Positions 40,980-54,277 of a stretch of DNA of 64,000 bases are shown here, piece after piece. The stretch is from Capra hircus. Taxonomy: Eukaryota > Chordata > Mammalia > Artiodactyla > Bovidae. A program made the translations under genes and the position numbers. The DNA is taken from assembly GCF_001704415.2 (NCBI RefSeq), contig NC_030822.1, positions 47,857,345 to 47,921,344 on the forward strand. Reading direction: 5' to 3'. Under the pieces are notes generated by a model that was not told the DNA's origin, did no database searches, and saw nothing but the letters and a program-made list of their open reading frames with translations. Within the stretch, counting starts at the first letter, position 1. Each line of letters starts with the position of its first letter.

Positions 40980-41130
40980 TCTATGAGATAAATATTATCC
41001 TCATTTTACAGATAAGGAAATTCAGGCTCAGAGAGGTTCTGTGACCCTTCTCTGGCACAGGCTGGTAAATAGAATCACAAATTAAACAAAAGTATTTTGA
41101 CTTTAAATCTGGTGTTTTTACTACAACTCC
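40980..41130 (+). repeat. MIR/MIR3-like ancient SINE
   Basis: CATTTTACAGATAAGGAAAT then GGCTCAGAGAGG. Diverged 3' half. 41131-41750 shows nothing else. Confidence 0.55.
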
Positions 41131-41754
41131 ATGAAAATCACTAGCCAGGTACAGACGTTTCAGAATCAAGCTGTGGTGAAAGACTGCTTTCCTAAAGTAA
41201 GTTAGGTCTATGGGAGCACTTGAACCACCTCTGTTAAGTCATTCAAAGAAATCAGGAGAATAAGTTGGGCACTAGCTCTATGTGAAAAGTTTTGAGTAAT
41301 TGATATAAATCTATCTAAGGTCACTTTGAAGGACTGCACAAAGCAGGAATTGTCTCTGGACCTCACTGAACATACTCAGCTCCCAAAATCCTAGGAGCTT
41401 GCAGGCATTTGGGCTTTCCCACTACTCTGACAGAATTCTAAGGTAATGCTGACTCTCCCCTAGGTATAATGTTTGACATCTCAAACATTGTGCTTGGAAT
41501 TCCACCAAAGAATAATTTTCACTGGAGCTAATGATACAATTTAAATTAAATTCATACACTCTGACAAGGCACAGAGAAAGAACTATCAGTTGGAGAAAAA
41601 TTATATATATATATATTTGCCTAATTAGAAGAGCTTATAATTAATATGAAACTGATATCATAGAATGAAAAAATTGCATTTCCATGGAAGTTATGGAAGA
41701 GGTAAATTAATCAAGACTTGAAGAAAAGAAGCCGTCTCAGTAAATGTATTCATT

Positions 41755-42085
41755 TTCCACCATTGCTGGAACAATTTGCAACAAGCTTAGTGGTTTAAAA
41801 CAACACACATTTATTATCTTATAGTTCTGAAGGTCAGATCCAAAATGGGTTTCACTAATCTAAAATCAAGGTGTCAACTGGCTTATGTTCCTTTTGGAGG
41901 CTCCAGAAGAAAATCTGTTCTCTTGCCTTTCCTAGCTTCTAGAGGTCCCCTGTGTTCCTTGGCAGTAATAAACCATAGTGGAAAGGAATATGAAAAAGAA
42001 TATAACTGAATCACTTTACTATACACCCGAAAAAGACACATTGTAAATCAACTCTACTTCAATCAAAATAAATTAAAAAAAAATT
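41755..42085 (+). repeat. Old interspersed repeat followed by an L1 3' end
   Basis: 41755-41955 carries GGTTTAAAACAACACACATT and GAAGGTCAGATCC, a widely dispersed mammalian repeat whose family I cannot name safely. 41960-42085 is an L1 3' end (ACATTGTAAATCAACTCTAC, A-rich finish). 42086-43110 shows nothing clear. Confidence 0.5.
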
Positions 42086-43118
42086 TTAAGAGACTTTCAA
42101 TTGCCTTTAATGCTACTTTCCAAGTTAAGGACAGAAGTGTCACCACTGGATTCAGCAACAGGGAAGTCACTGGGATCCTTGATAAAAGCGACATCAGTGA
42201 TATATGGCAGAGGGAATCCAGTTTGTATGTGCAGAGGTAAGATTAGGCTTCAGAAATAATATCAGCTCCTTCAGGAGGTTTATCGTAGAGAGGAGCATAA
42301 AAAATGTGGTAGAAACTGGAGGGGAATATGAGGTGAAGGAAGGGATTTTTTTTTTTAAATAGGAGATAATAGAGAAAGAATGATCCAATAGGGCAGAAGA
42401 AATGGGTGACTTAAGGAAGTGAGAAGATAACTGTAGGAGCCGAAGTCCACCCCGCTGATCTCATTAGTTCTAATAGGTCAGTCAGGTAAGCCTCCTGATT
42501 TCCTAGGTATATAATCATATCCACTGAAAAGGCATCTGAAAAACATCTTAGTACTTTTCAAATAAGTGAAAAAAGATCATCCTAAGTGAGTAGAATGGTT
42601 TGGAGGCCATATAGAGGGATATCTGGTTGGCTGACAAAGTTGTTTCTCGAATTGGCCGATGGAAACAGGAGTATTTGCCTTTTAATAATCAATGAAATTC
42701 AGTTTTCTGCCTTTATATTTTGACAAGAAAAAGACTGAAGAAAAACAGAAGTTATGAAAAATAACAATTTGACCCTTTCTAATATTTAAATCTTATTTGT
42801 TTTTCATCCTATTCTATTAGTCGGGCTGTCAGAGCAATTTTCAATAATAACATCCTGTTTTGTTCCAGACTTTAATGCAAATGTTTCTGTTTCAATTAAG
42901 AATCCTATCTGCTTCAGGTATTATGTTAATGAAATTTTCTTTTATTTCAGATTATAAAGGAGTTTTTCTTAGATGTTACAAATTTTATCAAATTGTTAGC
43001 ATTTACTGATTTGAGTTCTCTTTTTAGTTCATTTCCTAATGTTAACTTATCCTTGCATTCATAGGATAAACTCACCTATTGTTCATGATGGTTTTATGGT
43101 TTTTTTAATATATATTTT

Positions 43119-43327
43119 GTGTGTTTGCTCAGTCACGTTCAACTCTCTGTAGCTCCATGGACTGTAGCCTGCTAGGCTCCTCTGTCCATGGAATTTTCCA
43201 GGCAAGAATACTAGAGTGGGTTGCCATTTCCTACTCCAGATCTTCCCAACCCAGGGATCAAACCTGTCTCTTGCATCTCCTACTTTGGCATGCCAATTCC
43301 TTACCACTAGTGCCACCTGGGAAACCC
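43119..43327 (-). mobile_element. Bov-tA SINE
   Basis: Minus orientation, from GCTCAGTCACGTTCAACTC to AGTGCCACCTGGGAAACCC. Confidence 0.85.
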
Positions 43328-43436
43328 AAATAATATATAATTCATACATCTTTTAATATGGTGTTAAATTGTATTTCTTGGTATTTTGTTTAGAATTTTT
43401 GCATCCATATCAATAAATAAGACTGATCTACAGTTT

Positions 43437-43630
43437 CTGGCTCAGTCAGTAAAGAATCTGCCTGCAATGCAGGAGACCCGGGTTTGATTCTTGGGTCAGG
43501 AAGATCCCCTGAAGAAGGAAATGGCAACCCACTCCAGCTGCCTGGGAAATCCCATGGACAGAGGAGCCTGGCAGGCTACAGTCCATGGAGTCACAAGAGT
43601 CGGACGTGACTGAAGTGACAAAACCATCAC
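43437..43630 (+). mobile_element. Bov-tA SINE
   Basis: Plus orientation, TGGCTCAGTCAGTAAAGAAT to GACTGAAGTGACAAAACC. Faces the previous copy across about 110 bp, so the pair could fold in RNA. Confidence 0.85.
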
Positions 43631-44089
43631 CACATAGTTTCTTTGTGTATGACTCTTCTTATCCAGTTGTTATCTCTGTAGAAATAATTCAAAAATTTTC
43701 CACCATTTTCTGTTGCCTTGAAGTAGAGATGGGGTAGTTCTTTTATTACCTTTTCAACATCAATATTAGTCTTTTACAGTTTTCTGCCTCTTTCTGGGTT
43801 TAGTATTGAATCTTTCCCTAAAAAATTTTTTTTTAATTTCCTTGTGGTTATGTTCTGGTTTTCCTTCTAAATTTTTTTTTCTTTATTGCACCTGAGTCAG
43901 AGAATGTATCTGTATGATTTCTACTTAGAAAAATTTATTAGGATGTCTTTTGTGGCTCATCACATTATCTCTTATGGATGTTATATTAAATTTGAAAATA
44001 ATGTGAATTTTTCATTTGGGGGGTAATGTAATAATCAAGGCAGAGTAAGCAACTCTATAGTAATGAATTATCCTTTTATTATCATAACA

Positions 44090-44720
44090 TATTTATCATT
44101 ACATAGGTTATGGTAAAGGTTTATTTCTCTCTCACTCTAAGTCCAGCGTGTATTGGGTGACTCTCTGGGGAAGCTTCCCTCCATGTGGTTCTGTGTGGTT
44201 ACTCAGGGATTCAAACAACTTCATCCTGTTGCTCTGCCATCTCAAGCCATGGCTGTCACCCAAAGGGAGAGTTTCCCAGTAGTATGCCAGCTTTTAAATG
44301 CTTTGGCCCAAAAATGATACTTGTCATCACTGTTCTCACTTCATTGGTTATCACTAATTGTATTGTTCTTTCTTACTGCAAGAGAGCTTTGAGGTCTAGT
44401 CTCCCGATAAGCTCAGAAGAACCAAATATGGAGAGCCCAAGTATTCTTTACTATAGAGCACAAAGGTCTATGTATGTGTGCATTCAGAGCATAGGAGTTA
44501 AGAGCATGGACTGTGGGGCCATACACAGTCTTGCCATTTACTTAGCTGTGTGATCCAAGGCAAGTTACTTACGTTTTCCGTAACTGGTTTTTTCCATTTG
44601 TAAAATGAAGATAGTAACATGTCTATCCCATAGGACTGTTATAAGGATTAAATGAATACATGCTTATAAAGTATTTAGAACAATGTCTAGCTCATAGATT
44701 TGATAATTAAAACATAAAAT
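44090..44720 (+). repeat. Old interspersed repeat and MIR
   Basis: 44480-44705 is a good MIR (AAGAGCATGGACTGTGGGGCC, TGTGTGATCCAAGGCAAGTT). 44090-44470 is probably an older repeat of unassigned family. 44721-46140 has no feature I can support. Confidence 0.6.
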
Positions 44721-46149
44721 CAACATTTTAAAATAGTTATTCACATTCTCCATGTCCTTACTTTTAATTTACTTTAATTTTTTTTAAACTTGGTTTGTCC
44801 ATTTCTGAAAGGCAAGTTTAAGTTTCTTACAATTAAAAGAAAAATCTCCTTGTATTTCTAACAATATATTTGTTCCCTCTATTATTCGGCATTTTAAAGT
44901 TTATGATTGTTATATCTTATTATCACTTATAGTTTATGAAATAAACCAAGTGTCTCTTTTTGCTATTAACTTTATTCTTAATTTTTTCAATTCTTGTTTT
45001 CTATTTTATTACTTACTTAATCATTATCCACCCCTTTATTGAGTGCTGTCTGTCTTAGGTTTGTCTCTTGTAAACAACAAAAAACTTGATTTTGTCTCTT
45101 AGAAAAATCTTTACCTTTTAATAATGAGATTTAACTCATTCATATTATGCATATATTTCACCCTAAAATGTATATTTTTCTTTCCTAGCCAAACTTTTGC
45201 TGGATAGATCAAATTTTCTTTGGTCTCCTTCTTTTTTAAGTAGTGGTTCCACAATTTTTTCTTATTTCAATAGTAATTATCTTTGAATGCTTAACATACT
45301 TAAATGCTAATGTTCATACATTAACACTTAACAGTTGTAACAAACACCCCATCAACTTTTACCAGTGATTGTTTGATATTAACCAACAAACTTCCTGATT
45401 TATTGGTTCATTGCTTGTAGAGGATATTACTGTTTTTACTCTTTGCATCTATTTTCTCTTCTTCCGTTAGCAGAACCCGTTTTCCTCTGGAGATCCTCAC
45501 CTCTCCTAGTCTCAGTCCGTTTGCTTTGGGTAGATTTTATTCTACCTACTTTCCACCCAGTTCTAGGGTAATCACATGACTCTAAACTGCTGATCAGAGA
45601 ATTGTAAGCCTTTAGCCAGATTAATCAGTTCAACGATGGTAACATGATCTGATATGAGCCCATACGAATCAGGCCTATGACTTATTTATAATTCAGAAAA
45701 AGATCCTCTTTCTTATCTTTAACCTTGGAGGATAAAAGCCTGGAGTGAATGAAAGTTAGCCAGTGGAGAAGGACACCAACATGAAGAGACGACTGAAAGA
45801 CGAAGAGAAATTAGGACTAATGACTTTGTTTGAACGTCTGGAACCAGCCATACCCGAAGCTTGCCTCCCATTTTTTATTAAACCAAGGACTAAGTTTACC
45901 ATGAATTCATATTTTATTTTCTTGAAGTAAATCCTTGACTTTTTTTTTTCTAGAAAGACTTGGATGGGTATTAATTATATTTTCAGAATACTCACACAAG
46001 GAAAAGTGTTCCAGTTCTGGAGACTTACTTACTGTCTTTGTCATTTCATGTGTCTCTTCGGGAAAAGAATAAGTAAAACTCACAGAGCATTTCATACCAT
46101 GGCAGTCCCATGTTCAATATGATAGATATAGGAAAAGGAGAATTTTTAG

Positions 46150-46375
46150 GTAAAGAAATAGGCTTTACAGTCAGACAAATTTCGATTTGAATTCCAACTA
46201 TCTCTGTGATCATCAAAAATTTTCTTAACCTTTCTGAACTTTTCTTCATCCAGAAAACAAAGATGATATAATCTCCCTTGTGAAACTATTGTATTAATAA
46301 GACTATGTATGTAAATTCCCTGGTTCAGGGATCAGGTCCCAGCATACACTAAGCACTCAATAACTGCAAGTTTCC
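46150..46375 (+). repeat. MIR, diverged
   Basis: The order ACAGTCAGAC, TCTCTGTGATCATC, then CACTAAGCACTCAATAAC follows the MIR consensus. Confidence 0.55.
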
Positions 46376-48865
46376 TTCTTTTTCCCTTTCTTTAAATCTC
46401 TTGAATATAAAGTAGAATAGCACCAGAGACAGGAACATTTAAATACATGTCTTAATACAAATACTTTGTTGAGTTGAAAAATAGCATTCATGATCTACAC
46501 AATTATTTTTTTAAAGTTGCAGTCCCAAGATAACATACTTCTAAGATAGCCAGAGTCATGCTGAATTTTCAGTTTTGAGTTTTGATATATTAAATAATAT
46601 ATCAAATCTGAGTGTATATTGTATGGAATGTATGGAGGGCTTTCTCTTTTTTGTGTAGTAAGACCTCAGATGTTAGAAGCCATATGGGGTTCTATCTATT
46701 TTCAAATGGAATTCATTTGATGATGCCAAGGGATGAGAGAGATCAGGCCACACATAATCTTTTGAGTCCTCAAGATCTAAATCTACTAAATCTCCCTCCA
46801 AAAACAGTAATCTTCACACCATGGTGTCTTCAGGGATCACGCATTTCTGATAACACTCACATGGCTTTATGGGGGAGAGTTGTGTACTAGTCTGTTGACA
46901 CACAGCTTTAACGCAAGTTTCATTCCAGATCTGCTTCAATTCTCAATTCCACTTCTAAAAATTACAACTGGAAACCCTGTTTATCATTTGAACATTCTTG
47001 CTTCAACACATTACTCCAAGAGATCCTGGCTTGTGGTCATTTCTAACACAGTGAACAAAGCAGTCCAAACAGACAAAAGCCTTCTACTTTTTGTGCATTG
47101 CCTGAAGTCACACAGGGAAGGACAACGGGGAGCCAGAATCCAAGACCTCACTTAACCCAGAGAATTTCTCACCTCAATGTACCACCAAATTAAAAAAAAA
47201 AATTAAGGAATCCAAAGGACTTCTTTTCTCAGTTTCTTCAGGTTTCTAGACTTCTTTGGCTTTGGGCTGTGAGTCATATGGAAACCTCCTAGTCCATTAC
47301 TGAGAGGTAATTACGAATACCATCTGAAAGACCCAAGACAGTCCAGATCCAGGAAGCAAGATTTACATAAAAGGCAATGCCAATGGTGCTCCCTTGAGTT
47401 GTGCAAAACAGCAATCCTGCTCAAGTTAATAAATCAAAGTGTGAAAAAATGCCACTAACTACAAGGTCATGCTGGTTATTCAGACTTTTAGGACGAAAGA
47501 GACCATCTTACAGCTTGAGAAACAACTGGAGTAACAGGCCCCACTGCCTGGGCATACTTGGTTCCCCCCGCTGCTGGCCTGTTTGCTTTGTACTGTTTAA
47601 AGAGGCATCATCCCTCCTCTCATTCAACACAACTAGTCATTCCTCCTACAAGTCAAACAGCATTAGCTGCAGCTGCAGAAAGAAAAGCCAGTACCATTTT
47701 TCTAATTAATGATCTCCGAAGCTTCTATGAAAGGGTATCACTGAGCCTACATCAAGAAAAATGAGCAAACTTGATGATTAACATCCCTTCTCCTTTGTTT
47801 CTCCAATTGAGCTCAAGATAGTGTGACCAAGTTTTCACATTATCAGGAAGATTCTGAAAGACTCTAAAAGTGACCACTCGGAAGAGTCAAGAGAGGAAGG
47901 TATACCATTCGGACAGACAAGGAGTACCCCTCTTGGAGTTCCACAGGGTCAGAAAGGAGAGATGGGAAAATCTACCTAGCTGGCATTTATACCCTGGATC
48001 TCACCCCAGAAGAGGTTAGTTGGGGGCACATTTTCTTAAGTGCCAGATATTAGAAGACTATAGATGCTATTACAGCAGAATTTAATCCAAAAAGCCCCAG
48101 TCTTTCCCTACAGAGAGAGAAGCAGCCATGCCCTTAATCTGCCTTTAGTCATCACTGGGGGCTCTGGCTTATGTGTTACATAATATTTTCCTCAGAGTGC
48201 AACAAAGACACTGATAATCAGATGCATCAATAACTTGAATGTGACCTGCTAAGTAGGTGTTTAATAACAGAAAGAGCCAAGAGGACTCACACCAAAGCAT
48301 GATCAGGAAAAGGAAGCCTCAGAGAACCCCGAGCAGCCTGTGCACCCTGTGGATGATATGGGTAAATACAGATCACACAGCCACTTGGCAAGTTCAGAGC
48401 CACTTCCAAACACCGCTGAGAGCCTCTCATCAGCAGCTGCACAGCGAGGTGTTCTACCGCTTCCTCTGCAGGCTGTGGTCATGCTCACCCTATCGAGAGT
48501 CAGGGAGGTGACCTCCCAGGTGGGTACCTGGCCAAAGGCAAGGAAGAGGAAGTGCTGCACATGGCCCTGCTTTCTGCCAACTGGCCCACATGTGCAGCAG
48601 ACATGGTTATTGTTTGTCTCTGTAATAAAGTCATTGAGTGAATTCTGTAGAGCTTTAAATCAGCTGCCTAACCGTCACCAGGCAACTCCTCCAGGAAAAG
48701 GAGCGGGGGATGGTGAGATACAGACCTCCAGGGACAGTAAAAAGACAAGTGTGTCTCTTGAAAAGGCCCTTGCACTGGAAATGCTATGACATCATAAACT
48801 TTGTGCTGACCGTGAAATCCAATCAATATAGTGGTCCTGGAAGAGGCCCAAGCAAGTGAAGGGTC
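46376..48865. other. Intergenic stretch without recognised repeats
   Basis: No gene or transposon recognised. 47500-48650 is richer in GC than its surroundings and holds overlapping ORFs of up to 149 codons (48340-48789, plus) with no family resemblance. I do not call a gene. Confidence 0.3.
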
Positions 48866-48869
48866 CTTA

Positions 48870-49053
48870 AACCAATGGTCCCCAAATTCGCTGTACATGA
48901 GAACCACTCGGGGGGCTTTAAAAATCCTGATGTCCAGTTTGTACCCCATACCAATCAGAATGTCTAGAGATGAGAGTTGGGCGTCAGTAATCTTTTTTTA
49001 AAGATTTAGATTCCCCTAGGTGATTTCTAGGTGCATCAGTTTGGGAACCACTG
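48870..49053. mobile_element. MER5A-type hAT DNA transposon (non-autonomous)
   Basis: Inverted ends: ATGGTCCCCAAAT at the left and TTTGGGAACCACTG at the right. The internal GGGGCTTTAAAAATCCTGAT and CATCAGTTTGG blocks are those of MER5A. Old and inactive. Confidence 0.75.
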
Positions 49054-49594
49054 ATTTAAGTTCATTAGCTTCAGGTAAGCCTCCCTCTGGAAATGGAGCA
49101 TAGTTTTTATTTACTCATTTAACATTTGTGGAGCAAATGTTACATCCCAAGCACTGTATCCCCAGCACTAGGCATTGTGACTTCATGTAGCTGGCAACTG
49201 CTAAATGCTTGTTGAATGAATAAATGAACTCTACTTACGCAGTCTCTCGTTTCACATAGAAGACTGGTTGTGTGTTAGACCTGGAATTCTCCAGTTTCTC
49301 TTTTCCTTTAGATAGGCCAGCTTTTAAAGGAACACAGGGTTTCACCCCATGATAGAGACCCTTCATGGCTCCACCATACATATTAGGTGGTCCCTATAAA
49401 TTCTAGATACAGATGTCAGTCAGCAAGCCTCCTGAAATGAAATCTTTTTCATCTATTGTCTTCCTCTGTTTTCTTGGAAATGAATCTATGCAGAGAAACA
49501 CTGAGTATATCTGACTGCAGAAATTCCAAAAGGAGTCTGTAAGGATTCTCACTTATCTGCTAAAACTTTGGCAACTCCTTCTCCTCTTTCCTCA

Positions 49595-49597
<3 letters not shown>

Positions 49598-49624
<27 letters not shown>
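49598..49624. repeat. (TGC)9 trinucleotide repeat at SINE tail
   Basis: Nine perfect TGC units joined to a reverse Bov-tA. Ruminant BovA-type tails often grow this repeat; a shorter (TGC) run begins the copy at 51551. Confidence 0.95.
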
Positions 49625-49625
<1 letters not shown>

Positions 49626-49885
49626 AAGTTGCTTCAGTCGTGTCCGACTGTGTGACCCCATGGACGGCAGCCGACCAAGCTCCCACATCCCTGGGATTCT
49701 CCAGGCAAGAACACTGGAGTGGGTTGCCATTTCCTCCTCCAATGTATGAAAGTGAAAAGTGAAGGTGAAGTCGCTCAGTCGTGTCTGACTCTTACCGACC
49801 CCATGGACTGCAGCCTACCAGGCTCCTCCGTCCATGGGATCTTCCAGGCAAGAGTACTGGAGTGGGGTGCCATTGCCTTCTCCGT
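49625..49885 (-). mobile_element. Two reverse BovA/Bov-tA bodies in tandem
   Basis: First unit 49625-49741, second 49748-49885, each running from a CGCTCAGTCGTGTC-type start to CCTTCTCC. Neither has the tRNA-like head, so this resembles a Bov-A dimer. Confidence 0.8.
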
Positions 49886-51183
49886 TTCCTCATGTTACAG
49901 GGTCTCAAAATTCAATTCACACTGGTACTCTGATAGAGAGAGCAAAAGTAACAGCTTCATTTTGTTCCCATAATAAAGCTGATATTTTCTGGGTCTCCAT
50001 CTGTTAGTAGCAGGAAAATTTAAAAACCAAATATCCAATTCCAATGAAATTCACTCTGGTCCAATAATTTAAAGAGGTCCTTCAAGACTGCAATCTTTAA
50101 TTAGAAAGAAATAAAAAAGGCTGGTGTCTTACACAGCTGCCTCCTAAGATGCTGTCCAGGTACATAGAGGAGGGGTGTAGCCAAGATGTCACGGTAGATG
50201 TGAAGATTATGTTCTTTTCCACTTGGACTTCTTGGCTTCCAGGGGTCTTGTTGTTGCTTCATCCTCACTTGAGGTAGTGTCCTAGTTTCTGTAAATTCAG
50301 CATTTTATCTTGTTGGATTTGCCTCGGGCTCCACAGTGCTCCGAGTGACTAGGCCTCATCTCAGCTCTCACTGGCAACAAACCCTTGAGTCTCCTACATA
50401 CACATCATTGCTCCAACCTCCTGGATCAAGGCCTCGTCCTCTCCAGCCTCTGCTGTGGCATCACCATGTCCTGCTACAGCAGGCCTGCTGGCATATTCAC
50501 CAGCTCTCAGAGCCTCCCTCTGCAGGCGGGATGGAGTCAAGCCCCAGGCTGGAGATGCTTTCCTTATGTGGTCCCACGAGAAGAGGGGCAAGTATTTATC
50601 TGATGTCCTTAACTGTGATGGCGGATGGGCAACAGTGGAAGGGAGCTTGCTGTTAGGCCTGTATTTAACTGCAGGGAGCTCTCTACCCACAAAGAGACCT
50701 ATATATCTCTTAGAGTTATGTAAGCCTCAAGAGAGCCCCAATCTCTGACCAGCATGTAACTTTGAGAAGTGAAAGTAAGTCATTTCAGAAGAGACATGGA
50801 CTCTGATTTTTGGAGATAAAATAAACGCTTGTTAACTTTGTTTTCTTCTTGTACCGAACTGTCAACTTCTTAATCCCACTGAGCATCGTGCTAAACACAT
50901 GGCAAATTCAGCACACTACAACTTTCACACCATGGCATGCATCACTGAGAAGTGTTCATTCACAATTCAGTTTCTCTCTTCCTGGTTCAGCAAACTCCAA
51001 CAAAGCACTTACTAACCACATATTGGAAGTTTATCCCTGGTTTGAGATGTGACAGAGACCTGTGTTCTATGAACATCCATTCTCTCCCACAGAAGACTAA
51101 ATCCTCTGCTACTGGAACACTTCAAGACTCAAGAGCAATGTTAACAGAAATCAATACTAGCATATAGGGTGAGAGAACTGGTC
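49886..51183. other. Intergenic, no recognised feature
   Basis: No gene seen. 50330-50700 is GC-richer and holds overlapping ORFs of about 100 codons in several frames; none resembles a known protein. Confidence 0.3.
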
Positions 51184-51193
51184 CAAAGTGATG

Positions 51194-51400
51194 AAAGTAA
51201 AAGTGTGAGTTACTCAGTCTATCCAGTTCTTTGAGACTCCATGGATTGTAGCCCGAGAGGCTCCTCTGTCCATGGATTTCCCAGGGAAGAATACTGGAGT
51301 GGGTTACCATTTTCTTCTCCAGGGGATCGTCCCAACCCAGGGATTGAACCCAGGTCTCCTGCATTGCAGGCAGATTCTTTACCATCTGAGCTACCAGGGA
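51194..51400 (-). mobile_element. Bov-tA SINE with target duplication
   Basis: Full minus-orientation copy. CAAAGTGATG flanks it at 51184-51193 and 51401-51410. Confidence 0.92.
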
Positions 51401-51549
51401 CAAAGTGATGGTACAGCCTAAAAAGAACTGAGCTCAAATTTCAGAGCTGGAAATGAATAGATTTTAACCAAAGCATTTTCCAAACTCAGGATGTGGCAAA
51501 TAAATTCATGGCAGCGCTTCTGTAGTAGAAGTAGACACAGATAAAAATC

Positions 51550-51685
51550 ACTGCTGCTGCTAAGTCGCTTCAGTCATGTCCAACTCTGTGCGACCCCATG
51601 GACAACAGCCCACCAGGTTCCCCCGTCCCTGGGATTCTCCAGGCAGGAATAATGGAGTGGGTTGCCATTTCCTTCTCCAATGCAC
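51550..51685 (-). mobile_element. BovA-type SINE fragment
   Basis: CTGCTGCTGCTAAGTCGCTT start and CCTTCTCCAATGCA end; no tRNA-like head. 51686-53980 beyond it holds nothing I can support except poly-T runs. Confidence 0.8.
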
Positions 51686-53984
51686 TAGACCAACCCAATT
51701 CATTTGATGACAATGACATAAGCTACAAAATCCCCTTTCTGCTCCCTTTGCGTTTATTTCCAGGAGCACAGATAACCTTCCATGTATATCTTGGGTCCAA
51801 TGCCCAGTGATTCTGTTGTATTTGGAGTTACTTAGGCCTTTGAGCATTAGACTCTCTTCCTGTACCTATCTCTTCCTCACAGTCCAATTGCTTTCTTCTG
51901 GTTCTCTATATCCAGAATTGCAAAAAAATAAATACCAGCTCCAGCTGGCAACAAACCCTTGAATCTGTCTCATCACTTTTCCAGGTTTCAAGGAGAGGCG
52001 AGAGGAAGAATTTTTTTTTTCCTTTTCAATTAATTTCCATTTCTTTCAAGTCTGAGTAAACTCTGAGCACAGAGCAACCAGGATGATATGATTATGGAAA
52101 CTATTAATCTCTCCATCAAAGGAGAGCCAAGTCATGGTTACGGAGCAGCTGGCACGTTCCTCCAAAGGGCTTCTGCAGCATGATCCTCCTGGTTTCGTTT
52201 GGGCTGTAAGTGCTCAGGGCACAACCTGTGGCAACTTCCTAAAAGATAAAATAATCCTTGAGTGCCTTGTGAGTCGTTCTGGAAAACTGTGTGTCTTTTC
52301 AGCAATAGTCCTAAATAGCCAACCCACATTAAAACATGTTCAAATAGAAATGAACGATAAAAACCTACTAAGATTTCACATTAGTCAAGACTGATCTGAA
52401 AAGGTGAAATTTGGATCTTTAAAGATCATTTAGGTATCACTTTATGGGGGCAACAAGCAAAGGGGTACATTTGGAGTAAGAAATCTCCAAATTGCTTTAA
52501 ATATTGAATACTATAATCACAAAAATTAAAGTAACTTCTATAAGTCAGTCAGGACACAAAAGACAGTTACCTGGTCTGTCCAAACTTTTTTTTTTTTTTA
52601 ATTAAAGAATTCAATTTGAGGACTGTGTTCCAGGGTCCACAACGTTGACAGATTTTTTTTTCTACCACTGGTGACAGAATACAGACTTCTCTGTGGTGGG
52701 GAAGTTAAAGGACGTAAGTTCGTCCACGTGAATGCTAGCTGACTGACCACATAGATGTTTGTTCCTGGTTAACACCAGCTGCATTTTGAAGAAAGCACAC
52801 TCATAGCTTTACAAATGCCACCAGCCTTCCCAGACACAGGTCCTAGGAGAGTTAACTTCCAAAGATGCCAATTTCTTCAAACGGTATAGGGTCAGAAAGA
52901 GCCATTCAAAATAAAATTACATGATCCTACATTGACTGAGTGACTTATAATAAAGCCATATGTCTACATATATATATTCTTGAACTGTGGACTATGATAA
53001 ATATACATTCCCCACTAACCCACACGCCTTGCTTTCAAAACATATACTCCTTCGTGGAAGCAAGCCCAAACTTCAGGAAGTCAAGCTCCTTCAGAATACA
53101 GAAAGCCTCCCTGTCCTTTCTTCCACTGTCTCATTGCTGGAGTCTGCATGCACAACAGGCCTGACCAAGCAGGAAATTGTCAGTTTAGGGACTGTTCCCT
53201 AAAATATTTCAATTTCTCATGTAATCATATAAACCCTGAATGGTAAGCGGGAAAACCCATAAAATTATAAACAGATGCCGTGATGTCAAAGGAAAAGAAA
53301 GAGTTTAATAAGCAGGCTTCTTTTATTACAATAGACTTGACGTCATTATTTATTATTTCCAATACTAAAACACAAAGACACTTGCCACATTATGGACCAG
53401 GATGAAAAGGACATGTGGACTTTCCTGAGTTTTTTAATATCCTCTTATTGACAATAGATAGAAGAACTGAACAAGGACTGGAAACAGGAAATGATTTTAG
53501 TGATTTCATTACAGTAACAGAGAAAAGCATTTCCAATGGCAGAGATGGGCAGATGGTCTCCTAAGCCTCCCACTTCTAAACAGCCTGCAGGTCACCAAGC
53601 CCAATATTGATACAAGCTCAGTATGTAATTAACTAGGTGTCCTAGTGAGCAGAAATGTTTTTATAAATACATGCTGTAGTCTTAGCAGTAGAACACGGAA
53701 CCTGGTGTTTAAAAGTTAATTTAAAATCATTTCGCAAGGAAACGTATTTAGAGGCAGCAAGAGGCACATAGTTAAGACTGCCGCTAAAGAGCTCTTGATG
53801 TTCTAGTACAAATCATGTTTGCAATAAAGTTTCAAATATGGTATAGTTCACTTAATATATCCCTAGTGAAAAATAAATGAGGTTGCATAATTTTCAGATA
53901 CTTGAGACTTTTCAGATCTCATTCAAGAAAACTTAAAAGGCTTTGCAATATATTTTGAAATCATGACACATGACATCTCCAGCT

Positions 53985-54277
53985 TTTTTTTTTTTTTTTT
54001 TGGCTCAAAAATGCTTTGGCTATTAGGTGTCTTTTATGCTTCCACACAAATTTATGATTTTTTTTTCTATTTCCGTAAAAAAATCAGGATTTTGAGAAGT
54101 GCTACAATGAGCCTGTAGATTATGTTGCATAGTATGGCCAATTTAACAATATTAATTCTTAGAATTCATGATCATGGATATCTTTTCATTTGTGTCTGCC
54201 TTAATTTCTTCTGTCAGTGTTTTATAATTTTTCAGTGTGTAAGTCTTTCACTGCCTTTTTGATGCTACTCTAAGTGG
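53985..54277 (-). mobile_element. Old L1 ORF2 segment, inverted 5' part
   Basis: Reverse of L1 ORF2 text (TGGCCAATTTAACAATATTA, TCAGTGTTTTATAATTTTTC). Matches in reverse the part of the complete L1 here around 24930-25215. Confidence 0.7.

Noticed and set aside
48340..48789. 149-codon plus-strand ORF
   Set aside because: No recognisable domain, and ORFs of similar size overlap on the other strand. No evidence beyond length.
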